From an uncultured Christensenella sp. (GTDB taxonomy: Bacteria > Bacillota > Clostridia > Christensenellales > Borkfalkiaceae), in assembly GCA_910585785.1 (NCBI GenBank), contig CAJUEV010000007.1:1-64000 (forward strand): a stretch of DNA of 64,000 bases. Reading direction: 5' to 3'. Below are positions 16,838 through 26,720 of the stretch, piece by piece; within the stretch, counting starts at the first letter, position 1; each line of letters begins with the position of its first letter. A model generated the notes under the pieces. The model did no database searches and had not been told where the DNA came from. It was given only the letters and a program-made list of their open reading frames with translations. The translations under genes and the position numbers were made by a program.

Positions 16838-19195
16838 ATGCAATGTCTTGAAGCGCTTGCGGAAAAATTTTTCGACTTAAAATTAGATAAAGACAAAAAC
16901 GACTTGACCTGTCTTAAACGTTCGCTTGACAAGTTTTGCAAAACGGGAAAAAAGGAGGACGCTTTTTCCGTTTATTTCTGCTTTTGCGAAATTTACAAAA
17001 TTTTCGGAACGGGCTATAAAACTATCGGCAGGCTTATCGAATTGCTTTCCGACCACGAGTACCATTCGGGCGAGTTGCTTACAAAGCACCGCGACCATTA
17101 CTCGCATTCAGTCTACGTGTTTGCTTTGGGGCTTGCAATTTACGCAAACGATAAAAAATTCGCGCAAATTTACGACGGATTTTATAAAACGGAAAACGGT
17201 TGCTCGCACTTTTTGAAGTATTGGGGCGTTACGTCGCTGTTTCACGATATTGGCTATCCGTTTCAACTTGCACACGAGCAAATTAAAGCCTACACTCGCG
17301 AACTCTGGGGCGACGATAAAAATTTTTGCGAAGGCAAGGACAACCCTTACGTTTCGTACGACAATATGAACAAGCTTGTCAACCTTCAAAAATCGGTTGA
17401 AAAGCGCTGCGGCTACGTTTTGCCGCATAAAAACGTAAACGCGCTTTTTGCGTGCAGTCTTGCCGACAGGCTTAACTACGATTTGGGTGAAACATATTCT
17501 GCTTTGAGCCGACGTTTTAAAAAACAGTCCGAATATATGGACCACGCCTATTTCAGCGCGCTTATACTGTTTAAACAAATAGTCGTTTCGGGCGTGGAAA
17601 TAACGCGCGACGTTCTGGACGCGCTTACCGCCATTTTATTGCACAACAGCCTTAACAGATACGGGCTTAAAACCGCGCGCCCGCACCGGCCTTCCGAACA
17701 CCCGCTTGCATACCTGCTGGTTTTGTGTGACGAATTGCAAAATTGGGACAGAACCGCCTTCGGGCTTGTAAGCAAAAAAGACCCTCTTGCATATAAGGCG
17801 CTGTTTGAAATATCGGAAGGGGAACTGAAAATAGAGTATGTTTTCAACGATTTGCGCGTAAAAATACCCGTTTTGCATAACGAAAGCGGCAACGAAGTTT
17901 TTACGTATACATACCGCGACAATCTCAACGTTTTAAAGTTGCAGGGCAAAAAATTTGTTGACTTTGAAAAAAACGATTTCACAATAAAAAATTGCGATAC
18001 GTTTGTGGACGAAATTTACAAACTTATCAAAAGTCATACCCAAATTACGGCGCTTTACAAACAATGCGCAAGCGACAAAAAGCCGGAAAGTTTTGCTTCT
18101 TCCGACAAGTTTATAAACCTTTGCGACTTTGCCGTAGCCGTTCACGCAAGTTATCGCACGGCGGTAAAAAGAATTTACGGCATTGACGAGCCGCCTTTTG
18201 AAGAACTTATGCTTGAATTAAAGCTTTCAAATATAGAGCAGGCTAAATCTTATGCGGAAAAGTTGGAACTTATAAATTGCTTTTACAGCGATAAAGAGCT
18301 TGACTACCCCGTCGTTGAATGTTTTGTAGAAAAGGACGAGGCGGACGGCGGCGCGCGCAGAGATTTGGGCTTTCTTGCAAGAGAGGAGCACTTGCGTTGG
18401 GTAAAAGAAAAACTTTCCGCAGGCTGGAAGTACGGCACGTCGTATATCACCGTTGACGAAAACGGCAACCAGAAGGAAGACAAGGCAAAACGCAATTCTG
18501 AAAAAATTCATAAGGACATTGTGCCTTACGATTGTCTTACTGAAAGCGAAAAAGAAAAGGACAAAATAATGATAAAAAATATGGTGCCTTTTCTTTATAA
18601 GTACGGACACGGCGTACGTATTTACAGTTACCGCCACGGAAGAAAGCCCGCCCTTGAAATTGCGGGCTGCGGACATCGCAATATATCAATGACGGACGAA
18701 GATTTGCGCGCGCAAATAAAAAATATTCTTTCGGAATACGCAAAGGACAACCGCGTAACCGTACGCACAAACTTTGCTTACGGCGCAGACCAGCTTATAG
18801 CGGAATGCGCGGCTGAACTCGGGCTTACCATTAAAGCCGTTTTGCCGTTGCCATATGAAGAATACATTGCAAAAATCAAACGTGACTCGCTTGACAGCGG
18901 CTATAAATTTGACGAAGCGGACGAGTTGAAAATGCGGCACTTGCTTGCCTTGGCTGTTTCGTGCAAGGTTGTTGAGGACGATGAATATACTTATTTAAAG
19001 GCTTCCGAGTACATAATAGGCAAGTGCAGCAAACTTATTGCCTTATGGGACGGAATACCTACCAAATTAGAGGACGAGGAGGGCAATCCCATAAATCAGG
19101 GCGGAACGTATTACAACATTTGCCTAGCGCGTAATTCACGTCGCCTTAAAGATGAAGATATTCATATAATTAACTGTAAAAGGAAGTTTATTTAA
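16838..19195 (+). CDS. HD - RyR - SLOG three-domain signalling protein
   Basis: 785 aa, cytoplasmic. Residues about 60-330 form an HD phosphohydrolase-like domain (HYSHS near 87-91, FHDIGYPF with HD at 136-137). About 505-590 is a bacterial RyR domain (EEHLRWVKEKLSAGWKYG, then DIVPYDCLTESEKEKD). About 604-775 is a SLOG/DprA-like Rossmann domain (IAGCGHRN, YGADQLIAECA, KLIALWDG). Known biology: RyR and SLOG domains recur in predicted nucleotide-signal and conflict systems, where SLOG binds or processes nucleotide ligands and HD domains hydrolyse nucleotides. I infer a nucleotide sensor/processor, but ligand and output are unknown. It abuts the GH13 gene directly (TAA then ATG), so the two are probably co-transcribed. 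Confidence 0.7.
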   Translation: MQCLEALAEKFFDLKLDKDKNDLTCLKRSLDKFCKTGKKEDAFSVYFCFCEIYKIFGTGYKTIGRLIELLSDHEYHSGELLTKHRDHYSHSVYVFALGLAIYANDKKFAQIYDGFYKTENGCSHFLKYWGVTSLFHDIGYPFQLAHEQIKAYTRELWGDDKNFCEGKDNPYVSYDNMNKLVNLQKSVEKRCGYVLPHKNVNALFACSLADRLNYDLGETYSALSRRFKKQSEYMDHAYFSALILFKQIVVSGVEITRDVLDALTAILLHNSLNRYGLKTARPHRPSEHPLAYLLVLCDELQNWDRTAFGLVSKKDPLAYKALFEISEGELKIEYVFNDLRVKIPVLHNESGNEVFTYTYRDNLNVLKLQGKKFVDFEKNDFTIKNCDTFVDEIYKLIKSHTQITALYKQCASDKKPESFASSDKFINLCDFAVAVHASYRTAVKRIYGIDEPPFEELMLELKLSNIEQAKSYAEKLELINCFYSDKELDYPVVECFVEKDEADGGARRDLGFLAREEHLRWVKEKLSAGWKYGTSYITVDENGNQKEDKAKRNSEKIHKDIVPYDCLTESEKEKDKIMIKNMVPFLYKYGHGVRIYSYRHGRKPALEIAGCGHRNISMTDEDLRAQIKNILSEYAKDNRVTVRTNFAYGADQLIAECAAELGLTIKAVLPLPYEEYIAKIKRDSLDSGYKFDEADELKMRHLLALAVSCKVVEDDEYTYLKASEYIIGKCSKLIALWDGIPTKLEDEEGNPINQGGTYYNICLARNSRRLKDEDIHIINCKRKFI

Positions 19196-20782
19196 ATGTC
19201 GGCTAACGTAAAATTTCTCGATTGGAACGTTTACCAGATATATCCGCGCAGTTTTATGGACGCAAACGGGGACGGAATAGGCGATTTGCGCGGAGTAATA
19301 GCAAAACTTGATTACCTTAAAGATTTAGGTATAAACGCCGTGTGGCTTTCGCCGTGTTATAAAAGTCCCAACTGTGACAACGGTTACGATATTTCCGACT
19401 ACCGCGACATTATGGACGAGTTCGGTACGCTTGACGATTGGAAAGAAATGATTGCCGGTATGCATTCTCGCGGCATAAAACTTATTATGGACTATGTGGC
19501 AAACCACACTTCAAGCGAGCATAAATGGTTTAAAGAGGCGCGCAAAAGCAAAGATAACCACTATCACAACTATTACATATGGCGGGATAAAATTCCAAAT
19601 AACTGGCAGTCCGTGTTCGGCGGAAGCGCGTGGGAGTATAACGAAGCAACAAACGAGTACTATCTTCACTCGTTTGCGATAGGGCAGCCCGACCTTAATT
19701 GGGAAAATCCGCAAGTCCGCAAGGAAATGGCGGACGTAATAGACTATTGGGCGGATTTGGGCGTGGATGGCTTCCGTTGCGACGTGCTCGACTTTATAGC
19801 AAAGGATTTTGAAAAAGGCTGGATGAACAACGGACCTAAGTTTCATCAATACGTCAAGGAGTTGTTCGGCAGGGAAAACGTGAAGCACTTGTTCACCGTG
19901 GGCGAGTGCTCGATGGGCGAGGATAAAATAGCGGATATTTGCGGACAAGACAGGGACGAGTTAAAGTGCATATTCCAGTTTGAGCACTTCGGCGTCGGAC
20001 AGCGCGGCAAATTCAACAAGCAGCCATATAAAATTGACGAAATTCGCGATATACTTGTAAAGTGGCAGAATTTCACGCAGAAGCACAATCTTTTATACAC
20101 GTTGTTCACCGACAACCACGATAACGCTCATTATATTTCAAGGCTGGGCAACGACGGCAATTTGCGTTACGAGTGCGCTACTATGTACGCGGCTATGTTT
20201 TATTTGCTTAAAGGCATTCCGTTTATCTACCAGGGGCAGGAGTTCGGCACGCCCGACCCGCATTACGACAATTTGCAGGATTTCGACGACGTGGAAACCT
20301 TCAATTTTTATGCGTCAAATAAAGACGAAACGCCGCGCGAAAAACTTATTGAAATGATAAACTACGGCGGACGCGACAACGTGCGCCGCCCAGTATGCTG
20401 GGACAATACAAAAAATTACGGATTTTCAACCTCGGACAATACCTGGATAAAGTTGCACAGCCGCGGCGCGGAAGTCAACCTTGAAAACGATAAAAACAGC
20501 GAAAAGTCGGTGTTTGAATTCTATAAAAAAATACTTGCCCTGCGTAACGGCAGTAAGGCGGCAAAATACGGTTTATTCAATGATATTACGGGGGGTAGCG
20601 GTTATTTTGCGTATACAAGAACGTTTGAAGACGAACAAATACTTGTAGTCTGCAATTTCGATTGCCCCCGCAATATATGCGGTTTACCTGAATTCGAGTA
20701 CATTTTCGGCAACTACGGCAATCGCAAGGCAAACGGAGAATATCAGCCGTTTGAAGCCGCGGTTTACGTGCTCAAACATTAA
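19196..20782 (+). CDS. GH13 alpha-glucosidase (oligo-1,6-glucosidase/GH13_31-like)
   Basis: 528-aa cytoplasmic alpha-amylase-superfamily enzyme that hydrolyses short alpha-glucosides to glucose. All four GH13 regions are present: DYVANHTS, GFRCDVLDF with nucleophile Asp196, GECS with acid/base Glu237, and TDNHD with Asp309. The start WNVYQIYPRSFMDANGDGIGD is typical of oligo-1,6-glucosidase and related enzymes. RBS AAAAGGAAG overlaps the end of the upstream gene. It may act on oligosaccharides imported by the transporter at 24964-31676. A strong bidirectional terminator follows. Confidence 0.93.
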   Translation: MSANVKFLDWNVYQIYPRSFMDANGDGIGDLRGVIAKLDYLKDLGINAVWLSPCYKSPNCDNGYDISDYRDIMDEFGTLDDWKEMIAGMHSRGIKLIMDYVANHTSSEHKWFKEARKSKDNHYHNYYIWRDKIPNNWQSVFGGSAWEYNEATNEYYLHSFAIGQPDLNWENPQVRKEMADVIDYWADLGVDGFRCDVLDFIAKDFEKGWMNNGPKFHQYVKELFGRENVKHLFTVGECSMGEDKIADICGQDRDELKCIFQFEHFGVGQRGKFNKQPYKIDEIRDILVKWQNFTQKHNLLYTLFTDNHDNAHYISRLGNDGNLRYECATMYAAMFYLLKGIPFIYQGQEFGTPDPHYDNLQDFDDVETFNFYASNKDETPREKLIEMINYGGRDNVRRPVCWDNTKNYGFSTSDNTWIKLHSRGAEVNLENDKNSEKSVFEFYKKILALRNGSKAAKYGLFNDITGGSGYFAYTRTFEDEQILVVCNFDCPRNICGLPEFEYIFGNYGNRKANGEYQPFEAAVYVLKH

Positions 20783-20964
20783 AATTAAATATAATTGAAT
20801 ATGGGGAGGACAGCATTTTAAACGCATATAACGTTTACGGATTTTTAAATAATTTCAAAAACAAAGGATTTATAAATAAAGGATGAAAGGGGCTCTTTAT
20901 AAATTAAGTCGCGGTAACTGAAAATCTGTAATAAAAAAATTGAATATTGTTTTTTTGTGATGTA

Positions 20965-21002
20965 AAAAATCGGGTTTGGAAAATTTTCCAAACCCGATTT
21001 TT
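20965..21002. terminator. bidirectional intrinsic terminator
   Basis: Perfect 38-nt palindrome with arms AAAAATCGGGTTTGGAAAA and its complement, A/T-rich on both ends, between the convergent GH13 (plus) and AraC (minus) genes. The preceding 180 bp (20783-20964) hold no gene I can support. Confidence 0.85.
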
Positions 21003-21020
21003 ATTTAATTGCAAATTTTA

Positions 21021-21797
21021 TTACGGATTGAAATAAATATCGTCAAAGGCGATGGTAGAGTGTCGGCTGCGGTAATCCTGCGGGGAATTTCCGTACTTTT
21101 TGGTAAACGCTTTATAAAAACCCGAGTATTCCGTAAAACCCACGGCAAAACAAATTTCGTTTATGGGATAGTCGGTTGCAAGTATAAGTTCACCCGCTTT
21201 TTTAAGGCGGAATTCCACCAAAAACTTGTGCGGCGTCATACCGTAAGTGTCCTTGAATACGTTAATCGTCTGGTTTTTGGACAATAGCGAAAATTTGGCA
21301 AAATTATCCAAAGTAAGATTTTCCTTATAATGTTCCAAAATATAAGTACGCAGTGTTTCCGCCACGGACGTTACGTTTAGGTTGGTTTTAAGCGCTGTCA
21401 GCAATTTATAAAATAACTGCTCGTATTCAAGTTTTTCGGCTGCTTCGCCCAGCATTTCTAATTCGGAAATTATCGGTTGAATAACGTCTATATTGAATTT
21501 ACCCCTTATGGGCAGCGCGCCCGCCTTGCTGAAATGCCCTTCAAAATGGATAAAATAATAGTTTGGCGAATCGCTTGGCACAACGCCTTGCTGGTACATT
21601 CCCGCCTGCTGAATGTAGTACTCGCCCGCGGCAACCTCTACGGGCACGCCGTTTTCGGTAAATTTAAGCACGCCTTTACGCATAAGCAACAAAACGCTTA
21701 ACTCGTAAATTCTGTTTATGTGAAGTTCGTTTTTTTCAAACTGTCTGTTCGCCGAAAAAAAGTAGTGCGGCAGTTGTTCGAAACTAAGTTTTTCCAT
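21021..21797 (-). CDS. AraC-family transcriptional regulator
   Basis: 258 aa. The N-terminal cupin-like sensing domain is about residues 15-100. The C-terminal pair of helix-turn-helix motifs is about 155-250 (LTLDNFAKFSLLSKNQTINVF, then NEICFAVGFTEYSGFYKAF and GNSPQDYR). It is divergent from the sugar-uptake operon that starts at 22022 and is the obvious candidate for its sugar-responsive activator. GAGGA precedes the ATG. Confidence 0.92.
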   Translation of the reverse strand: MEKLSFEQLPHYFFSANRQFEKNELHINRIYELSVLLLMRKGVLKFTENGVPVEVAAGEYYIQQAGMYQQGVVPSDSPNYYFIHFEGHFSKAGALPIRGKFNIDVIQPIISELEMLGEAAEKLEYEQLFYKLLTALKTNLNVTSVAETLRTYILEHYKENLTLDNFAKFSLLSKNQTINVFKDTYGMTPHKFLVEFRLKKAGELILATDYPINEICFAVGFTEYSGFYKAFTKKYGNSPQDYRSRHSTIAFDDIYFNP

Positions 21798-21817
21798 ACG
21801 GTTAATCCTCGCTTACA

Positions 21818-21846
21818 ATTGTAACACACGATTGTGATTTTTTCAA
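21818..21846 (-). promoter_or_regulatory. promoter of araC-type regulator with 12-bp palindrome
   Basis: Minus strand TTGAAA (21846-21841), 17-nt spacer, TACAAT (21823-21818). The -10 lies inside the palindrome TTACAATTGTAA (21813-21824), a possible autoregulatory site. The remaining 175 bp up to 22021 should hold the operon promoter, but I could not find a convincing -35/-10 pair there. Confidence 0.55.
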
Positions 21847-22021
21847 TGAAAAAAGTGATTTTATATATTGTGTTTTTTTGTGTGCGGCAATTAAAATAAG
21901 TGTAAGAAACGAAAATTATATGTTTGCTTTTAACATTTACGGCTTTTTTTGTCAAAGTTTACCAATTTTAAAGGCAAATTTATAACTTATCGTATTCATT
22001 TTTTTACAGGAGAAAATATTA

Positions 22022-23335
22022 ATGAAATCAAAAATTATCGTTGGGATAATGTCAATAACATTGCTCGCTTCCGTGTTTACGGCGTGCGGCAAAAGTAACG
22101 TGCGGCTTAAAGAAGTTGAAAATCTTGACTATGCCGACGGCATTTTAAGTTACAGCGAGGTTGCCAACGCGGAGGGCTACAACGTTTCGTTTACCCATCG
22201 CGGCGAAGTTGTGTATGAAGATAAAATTCAGGACACGGCGATAGACGTAACAAGCCTTGGGCTTGAAGGTAACATAACTTTAAAAATTTCAGCCTACACA
22301 AGCAAGGCTCAGGGACCGGAAACGGAATACGATTTCACTGTTTATTCTCTTTTTAACGAAGTTATTATCGAGGCGGAAGACAACCTTGCCAACTTCGGAA
22401 CGGGTAAGGACCAGTCCAATTTCAGAAACAACTCTCTCGCGCACAAAGGCGCTTACGTCGGCGGAATAGACGACGCGGGACAGGGCGTTTATATAAATTA
22501 CCTTTGTCCCGTCGCGGGCACCTTCGACTTTGACGCGTATTACTGTATGGACGAAGTCGGCGGGTTTAAAACGGCGCACAGCGACGTGTGGATAAACGGA
22601 GAATATCAGACAAGGCTTGACTATACAAAACTTACGGGTTGGGGCGGCGACAGATTCGACGCCGAAAAAACCACTTGTCAAATCACGTTGAAAAAAGGCT
22701 GGAACACCATTTCGGTTATGAAAAACGGCGACGCTTCCGACAATTGGGGAGGTTTTGCCGAACTTGACTATTTTGTTATAAAGGGCAGCGGCGAAAGTTA
22801 CAACGTTGACGATTTGCTTGATTACGGCGAAAGACCCGCGGCTTACAGACTTGAAGCGGAAATGGGTTCCCCCAGAAAGAAAAACCTTGCAAACAACCTT
22901 TACGAGTGTAAAAATCCCGCCATCGCCGACAACGGCTCAAACAATTATTCCAACGGATTTATTCTCGGCGGAATCGAAAGTAATTACGACGGCGTCGAGT
23001 GGCACTTCAATTCACCGGTAAAAGCCAAATACAGGGTAAAAATAGCGTACGCCTCAGGCGAGTTCGCCGGCTCTAAAAACGCGGCGCCAAGCTTTATGGT
23101 AACGCAAGAACAAGTTGCAATGTTCCGAAACGCAGATTTCGACGATATGCAAAAGGCGACGTTTGAAAATCTTCCCTATACGGGTTGGAACAACGTCACC
23201 GTTGCCGAAGGATATGTGGAAATTGTTCTTGAAAAGGGTAAAAACTTTATTTACTGCCTAAAACTCGACGGGGTTGGCAGCGGATTTTTTCAGATAGATT
23301 ATGCAGACTTGACGTTTGTGGAAGAAGTGGAATAA
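22022..23335 (+). CDS. secreted lipoprotein with two CBM35/CBM6-like modules
   Basis: 437 aa with a lipoprotein signal peptide (VFTAC, lipid-modified Cys22). A short fibronectin-like segment is followed by two carbohydrate-binding beta-sandwich modules: the first starts near VIIEAED and runs to about residue 260, the second begins near YRLEAEMGS. Such modules hold glycans at the cell surface. It is the first gene of the sugar operon, and the next gene starts 4 bp after its stop. Confidence 0.8.
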   Translation: MKSKIIVGIMSITLLASVFTACGKSNVRLKEVENLDYADGILSYSEVANAEGYNVSFTHRGEVVYEDKIQDTAIDVTSLGLEGNITLKISAYTSKAQGPETEYDFTVYSLFNEVIIEAEDNLANFGTGKDQSNFRNNSLAHKGAYVGGIDDAGQGVYINYLCPVAGTFDFDAYYCMDEVGGFKTAHSDVWINGEYQTRLDYTKLTGWGGDRFDAEKTTCQITLKKGWNTISVMKNGDASDNWGGFAELDYFVIKGSGESYNVDDLLDYGERPAAYRLEAEMGSPRKKNLANNLYECKNPAIADNGSNNYSNGFILGGIESNYDGVEWHFNSPVKAKYRVKIAYASGEFAGSKNAAPSFMVTQEQVAMFRNADFDDMQKATFENLPYTGWNNVTVAEGYVEIVLEKGKNFIYCLKLDGVGSGFFQIDYADLTFVEEVE

Positions 23336-23339
23336 AGAT

Positions 23340-24983
23340 ATGCAGACTCAGGATTTAAGTTATAAACTCAACAGTCATAAAATAAACCTTTGCGGTGCGG
23401 ATACGCTTAACTACGAAGTTTCCGTAGAAGTGTTCAGTTTGGAAAACGTTTACACCGTCGCGGAAAATACGTACCGTTGCAAGGACGGCGAATATTTTTC
23501 GGACAGCCTTGTTTGGGGCAATACCGAAAAAAGAAAAGGCAGCGTAAAACTGCGCGTGGACGACGTTTCCGGCGCAAAAGTTTTTAAAGCGGAAGCCGAA
23601 CTCGATTGCCTTATAAGGGGTGTGAAAATCAGGTTTGACAACCTGCCTTTGGGCACGCTTATAAGCCTTACGGACGAAGACAAAGAGGTGACCGAGTACG
23701 GAATGTATTTAAAATATCCGGAAGGTTGGCGCAGTTTAAGCACGCCCCTGCTTGTATTCCGTATGGAAAACGGCAAATATCTTTATTTGCGCTGTCTTGA
23801 CAGTACCGTTAACGAAAAAAGATTTTTTGTTAAAAAGGTAAACGGCGCTATGCGCGTTGATATAGTGCAGGACCAGTCAGGCACGCAAATAAGCGAAAGG
23901 TACAGCGTGCCCGCGATAGAGTGCGGAGTTGCCGACACCGCCGAAGAAATTTACCAAGCTCATTCCGATTATATTAAAAAAGTTTTCAGTCTTGAAGAAT
24001 ATGAAAACTGCCGCATAGTTCCCGAGTGGTTTAAGGACATTTCGCTTGTGGTCACAATGCATATGCAGGCGTTTACGGGACACATTTTCCATACATACGA
24101 AAGCGCGTATAAGGATATTGAAAAACTTACCCGCCTTACCGAAGGCAAGCATATCCTTGTATATCTTACGGGATGGGAAGGAAGATATTATTATAAGTAC
24201 GGCGACTATACCCCGGACGAGCGTCTGGGCGGCGGCGCCAAACTTAAAGAAGCGGTCAAAAAAATGCAGGCTTTGGGCTGCAAAGTAATGGCAATGTACG
24301 GAATGAATATGGCAAACAAAAACATTCCGCAAATAAAACGTCTTGCGGACGTAAGCGAGTTTCAGTCAGTCAGCGGCGCAAAGTTTCATAACGGTTCGGT
24401 GGATTGGGAGGGCGCGCACCATTACGACTTTAACGGGCTTGTCCAGCTTAATATCGGCGAACGCACCTGGCAGAACTATCTTTTCAACCAGATAAAATCC
24501 GCAACCGAGGCTTACGGCTTCGACGGGGCGTTTTTGGACATAGCCGCTTGCTACGTAAACGACAAAAACAACAATCTTTATGAAGGGGTAGTCGAGTTTT
24601 GCGACAGGCTTCGCACAATAAAGCCGCAATTTCTTGTCAGCGGGGAGGGGTATTATGACGGGCTTTCCCGCGCAATGCCTCTGTTTCAGTCGGGACATAC
24701 CGACGGAAAACTCCATTATCACGACAGGGTTTCCGAAAAACTGTTTACAAGGTTTTCACGCGAGTTTGCACATCTTTGCATAGGCGACTTGTCAAGGGGT
24801 TCAACCGGCGTGCACGAGCTCGGCACAAACACCGATACCACCGTTCCGCTCAGAAAAGCGATAATACCCACTATCGCGCTTGTGGAGGACACGCTGGATA
24901 AGGCGTTTGAAAAAGTAAAACAAGCGGTCGAACTTTCAAAGATATATCAAACGGAGTACCTGTATGAGGAAACGGTTAACTAA
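23340..24983 (+). CDS. predicted TIM-barrel glycoside hydrolase (DUF6259-like), cytoplasmic
   Basis: 547 aa, no signal peptide. The ATG at 23340 is preferred to the GTG at 23316, which lies inside the upstream gene. An N-terminal beta-sandwich (about 1-215) precedes a (beta/alpha)8-type domain. Candidate acidic catalytic residues are the Asp in FDGAFLDIAACY and the Glu in LVSGEGYYDG, the pattern seen in retaining hydrolases related to alpha-galactosidase and dextranase clans. The assignment to DUF6259 is from pattern recognition and no substrate can be given. Its stop overlaps the permease start by 20 bp, which ties it to the transporter. Confidence 0.6.
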   Translation: MQTQDLSYKLNSHKINLCGADTLNYEVSVEVFSLENVYTVAENTYRCKDGEYFSDSLVWGNTEKRKGSVKLRVDDVSGAKVFKAEAELDCLIRGVKIRFDNLPLGTLISLTDEDKEVTEYGMYLKYPEGWRSLSTPLLVFRMENGKYLYLRCLDSTVNEKRFFVKKVNGAMRVDIVQDQSGTQISERYSVPAIECGVADTAEEIYQAHSDYIKKVFSLEEYENCRIVPEWFKDISLVVTMHMQAFTGHIFHTYESAYKDIEKLTRLTEGKHILVYLTGWEGRYYYKYGDYTPDERLGGGAKLKEAVKKMQALGCKVMAMYGMNMANKNIPQIKRLADVSEFQSVSGAKFHNGSVDWEGAHHYDFNGLVQLNIGERTWQNYLFNQIKSATEAYGFDGAFLDIAACYVNDKNNNLYEGVVEFCDRLRTIKPQFLVSGEGYYDGLSRAMPLFQSGHTDGKLHYHDRVSEKLFTRFSREFAHLCIGDLSRGSTGVHELGTNTDTTVPLRKAIIPTIALVEDTLDKAFEKVKQAVELSKIYQTEYLYEETVN

Positions 24984-25854
24984 AAAAGCCAAAAAAGAAA
25001 ACGTAATAGGTTATCTGTTTATCGCGCCGCAGCTTATAGGTTTTGTGCTGTTCGTCGCGTTTCCTCTTGTGTTTTCTCTTTATCTGTGTTTTGCGCAGTG
25101 GAATATGATTGATATGCCCGAATTTGTCGGGCTTATGAATTTCAAAGCCATATTTCAGGACAGAATTTTCTGGAAGTCGATTGCAAATACTTTTATTTAT
25201 ATTGCAATCGTTGTTCCGCTTACGCTGTTTTCTTCGCTTACGCTTGCCATTCTCACCAACAGAAAACTTCCTTTGATGAAGTTTTTCCGCGCGGCATTCT
25301 TTTTGCCTATGGTAACTTCCACCGTTGCGATAGCAATGGTATGGACGTTTATCTATCAGGCGGACGGCGGCGTCCTAAACTCGGTTTTGGCGGTGTTCGG
25401 AATAACCAATCCCCCCAACTGGTTGCAAGACTCAAAGTTTGCAAGACTTGCGGTTTCAATAGTAAGCATCTGGCTTAAAGTAGGTTATTACTACATTATT
25501 TTTGACGCCGGGCTTAAAAACATACCCAAAGAATTGTACGAGGCGGCGGATATAGACGGGGCTTCGACGTGGCGCAAAATAATAAAAATCACCGTGCCTA
25601 TGCTGTCTTCCGTTATGTTTTTCGTGACGGTTATGCTGTTTATAGACGTCTTTAATATGTTCAACGAAGTGTTTATTATGACGTCGGGCGGTCCCGATTA
25701 CTCAACGTACACACTCTCAATGTACATTTACTTCTATGCTTTCAGTCAGTTTGATATGGGCAGGGCCGCCGTTGCCAGCTGGGTATTGTTTACCCTGGTC
25801 GCAATAGTTACCGTTATTCAATTTAAAATTAAAAAGAGGCTGGTTTACGAATGA
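24964..25854 (+). CDS. carbohydrate ABC transporter permease, MalF/UgpA type
   Basis: 296 aa, six predicted membrane helices. The conserved EAA loop (EAADIDGASTWRKI) contacts the ATPase. Forms the membrane channel with the MalG-type permease encoded next; their genes overlap by ATGA. Imports an oligosaccharide or sugar of unknown identity. Confidence 0.95.
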   Translation: MRKRLTKKAKKENVIGYLFIAPQLIGFVLFVAFPLVFSLYLCFAQWNMIDMPEFVGLMNFKAIFQDRIFWKSIANTFIYIAIVVPLTLFSSLTLAILTNRKLPLMKFFRAAFFLPMVTSTVAIAMVWTFIYQADGGVLNSVLAVFGITNPPNWLQDSKFARLAVSIVSIWLKVGYYYIIFDAGLKNIPKELYEAADIDGASTWRKIIKITVPMLSSVMFFVTVMLFIDVFNMFNEVFIMTSGGPDYSTYTLSMYIYFYAFSQFDMGRAAVASWVLFTLVAIVTVIQFKIKKRLVYE

Positions 25855-26708
25855 GAAAGTTAAAAAAAGTAAACAAACGCGTCTTAATTCAGACGGTAAT
25901 AATAACTGTAATAGTGTTTATAGCGGCGCTTTTGTGCATATTTCCGTTTTATTGGATGATTTTAAACGCAGTCAAAAATCCCGACTTAATAAATCAGGGC
26001 ACCGTTGATTTGGTAACTTTCGATTTAACGTGGGAAAGTTTAAAATCCGTTTTCACCTATAATAACGGGCTTATCTGGAAGGCGTATTTAAACTCTTTCA
26101 TAATTGCAATCGCGCAAACGTTGGGTACGCTGTTTACGTCGTCTTTGGCGGCTTTCGCCTTTGCAAAAATAAAATTCAAGGGCTCTAAACCTATTTACGG
26201 CTTGTTTATAGCAACGTTAATGGTGCCCGGACAAGTTACAATGCTTCCGCTTTTTATGATATTTGCGAAGATAGGCTGGACCAACAGTTTTCTCCCTTTA
26301 ATCATACCGGGGGTTATGATAAACACTTACGGCGTGTTTATGCTTCGTTCGTTTATAGTTTCGATTCCGGGCGGACTGTTAGAGGCGGCGGAAGTGGACG
26401 GCTGCGGTTGGTTCAGAAAATATTTAAAAATTATTCTTCCGCTTATAAAACCAGCGTTAATCACTTTGGGTTTGTTCAGTTTTATAGGCAGTTGGAACAA
26501 CTATATGGGGCACTTAATCTATTTAAACGACCCGGAATTGACCACAATTCCGCTGTTTATCGCAGGTATGCAGGAAACGCATATGACGGGCGCGGCGTGG
26601 GGCAGAATTATGGCTGCTTCAACGCTAAGCATAGTTCCCATAGCAATAATATATCTGTTCTGTCAAAAATACTTCGTTCAGGGTATTGCGACAACCGGTA
26701 TGAAATAA
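25851..26708 (+). CDS. carbohydrate ABC transporter permease, MalG/UgpE type
   Basis: 285 aa with six predicted membrane helices and the EAA loop EAAEVDGCGWFRKY. Partner of the preceding permease; the substrate-binding protein gene starts 12 bp downstream behind AAGGAGA. Confidence 0.95.
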   Translation: MRKLKKVNKRVLIQTVIITVIVFIAALLCIFPFYWMILNAVKNPDLINQGTVDLVTFDLTWESLKSVFTYNNGLIWKAYLNSFIIAIAQTLGTLFTSSLAAFAFAKIKFKGSKPIYGLFIATLMVPGQVTMLPLFMIFAKIGWTNSFLPLIIPGVMINTYGVFMLRSFIVSIPGGLLEAAEVDGCGWFRKYLKIILPLIKPALITLGLFSFIGSWNNYMGHLIYLNDPELTTIPLFIAGMQETHMTGAAWGRIMAASTLSIVPIAIIYLFCQKYFVQGIATTGMK

Positions 26709-26720
26709 GGAGAAAAACTA

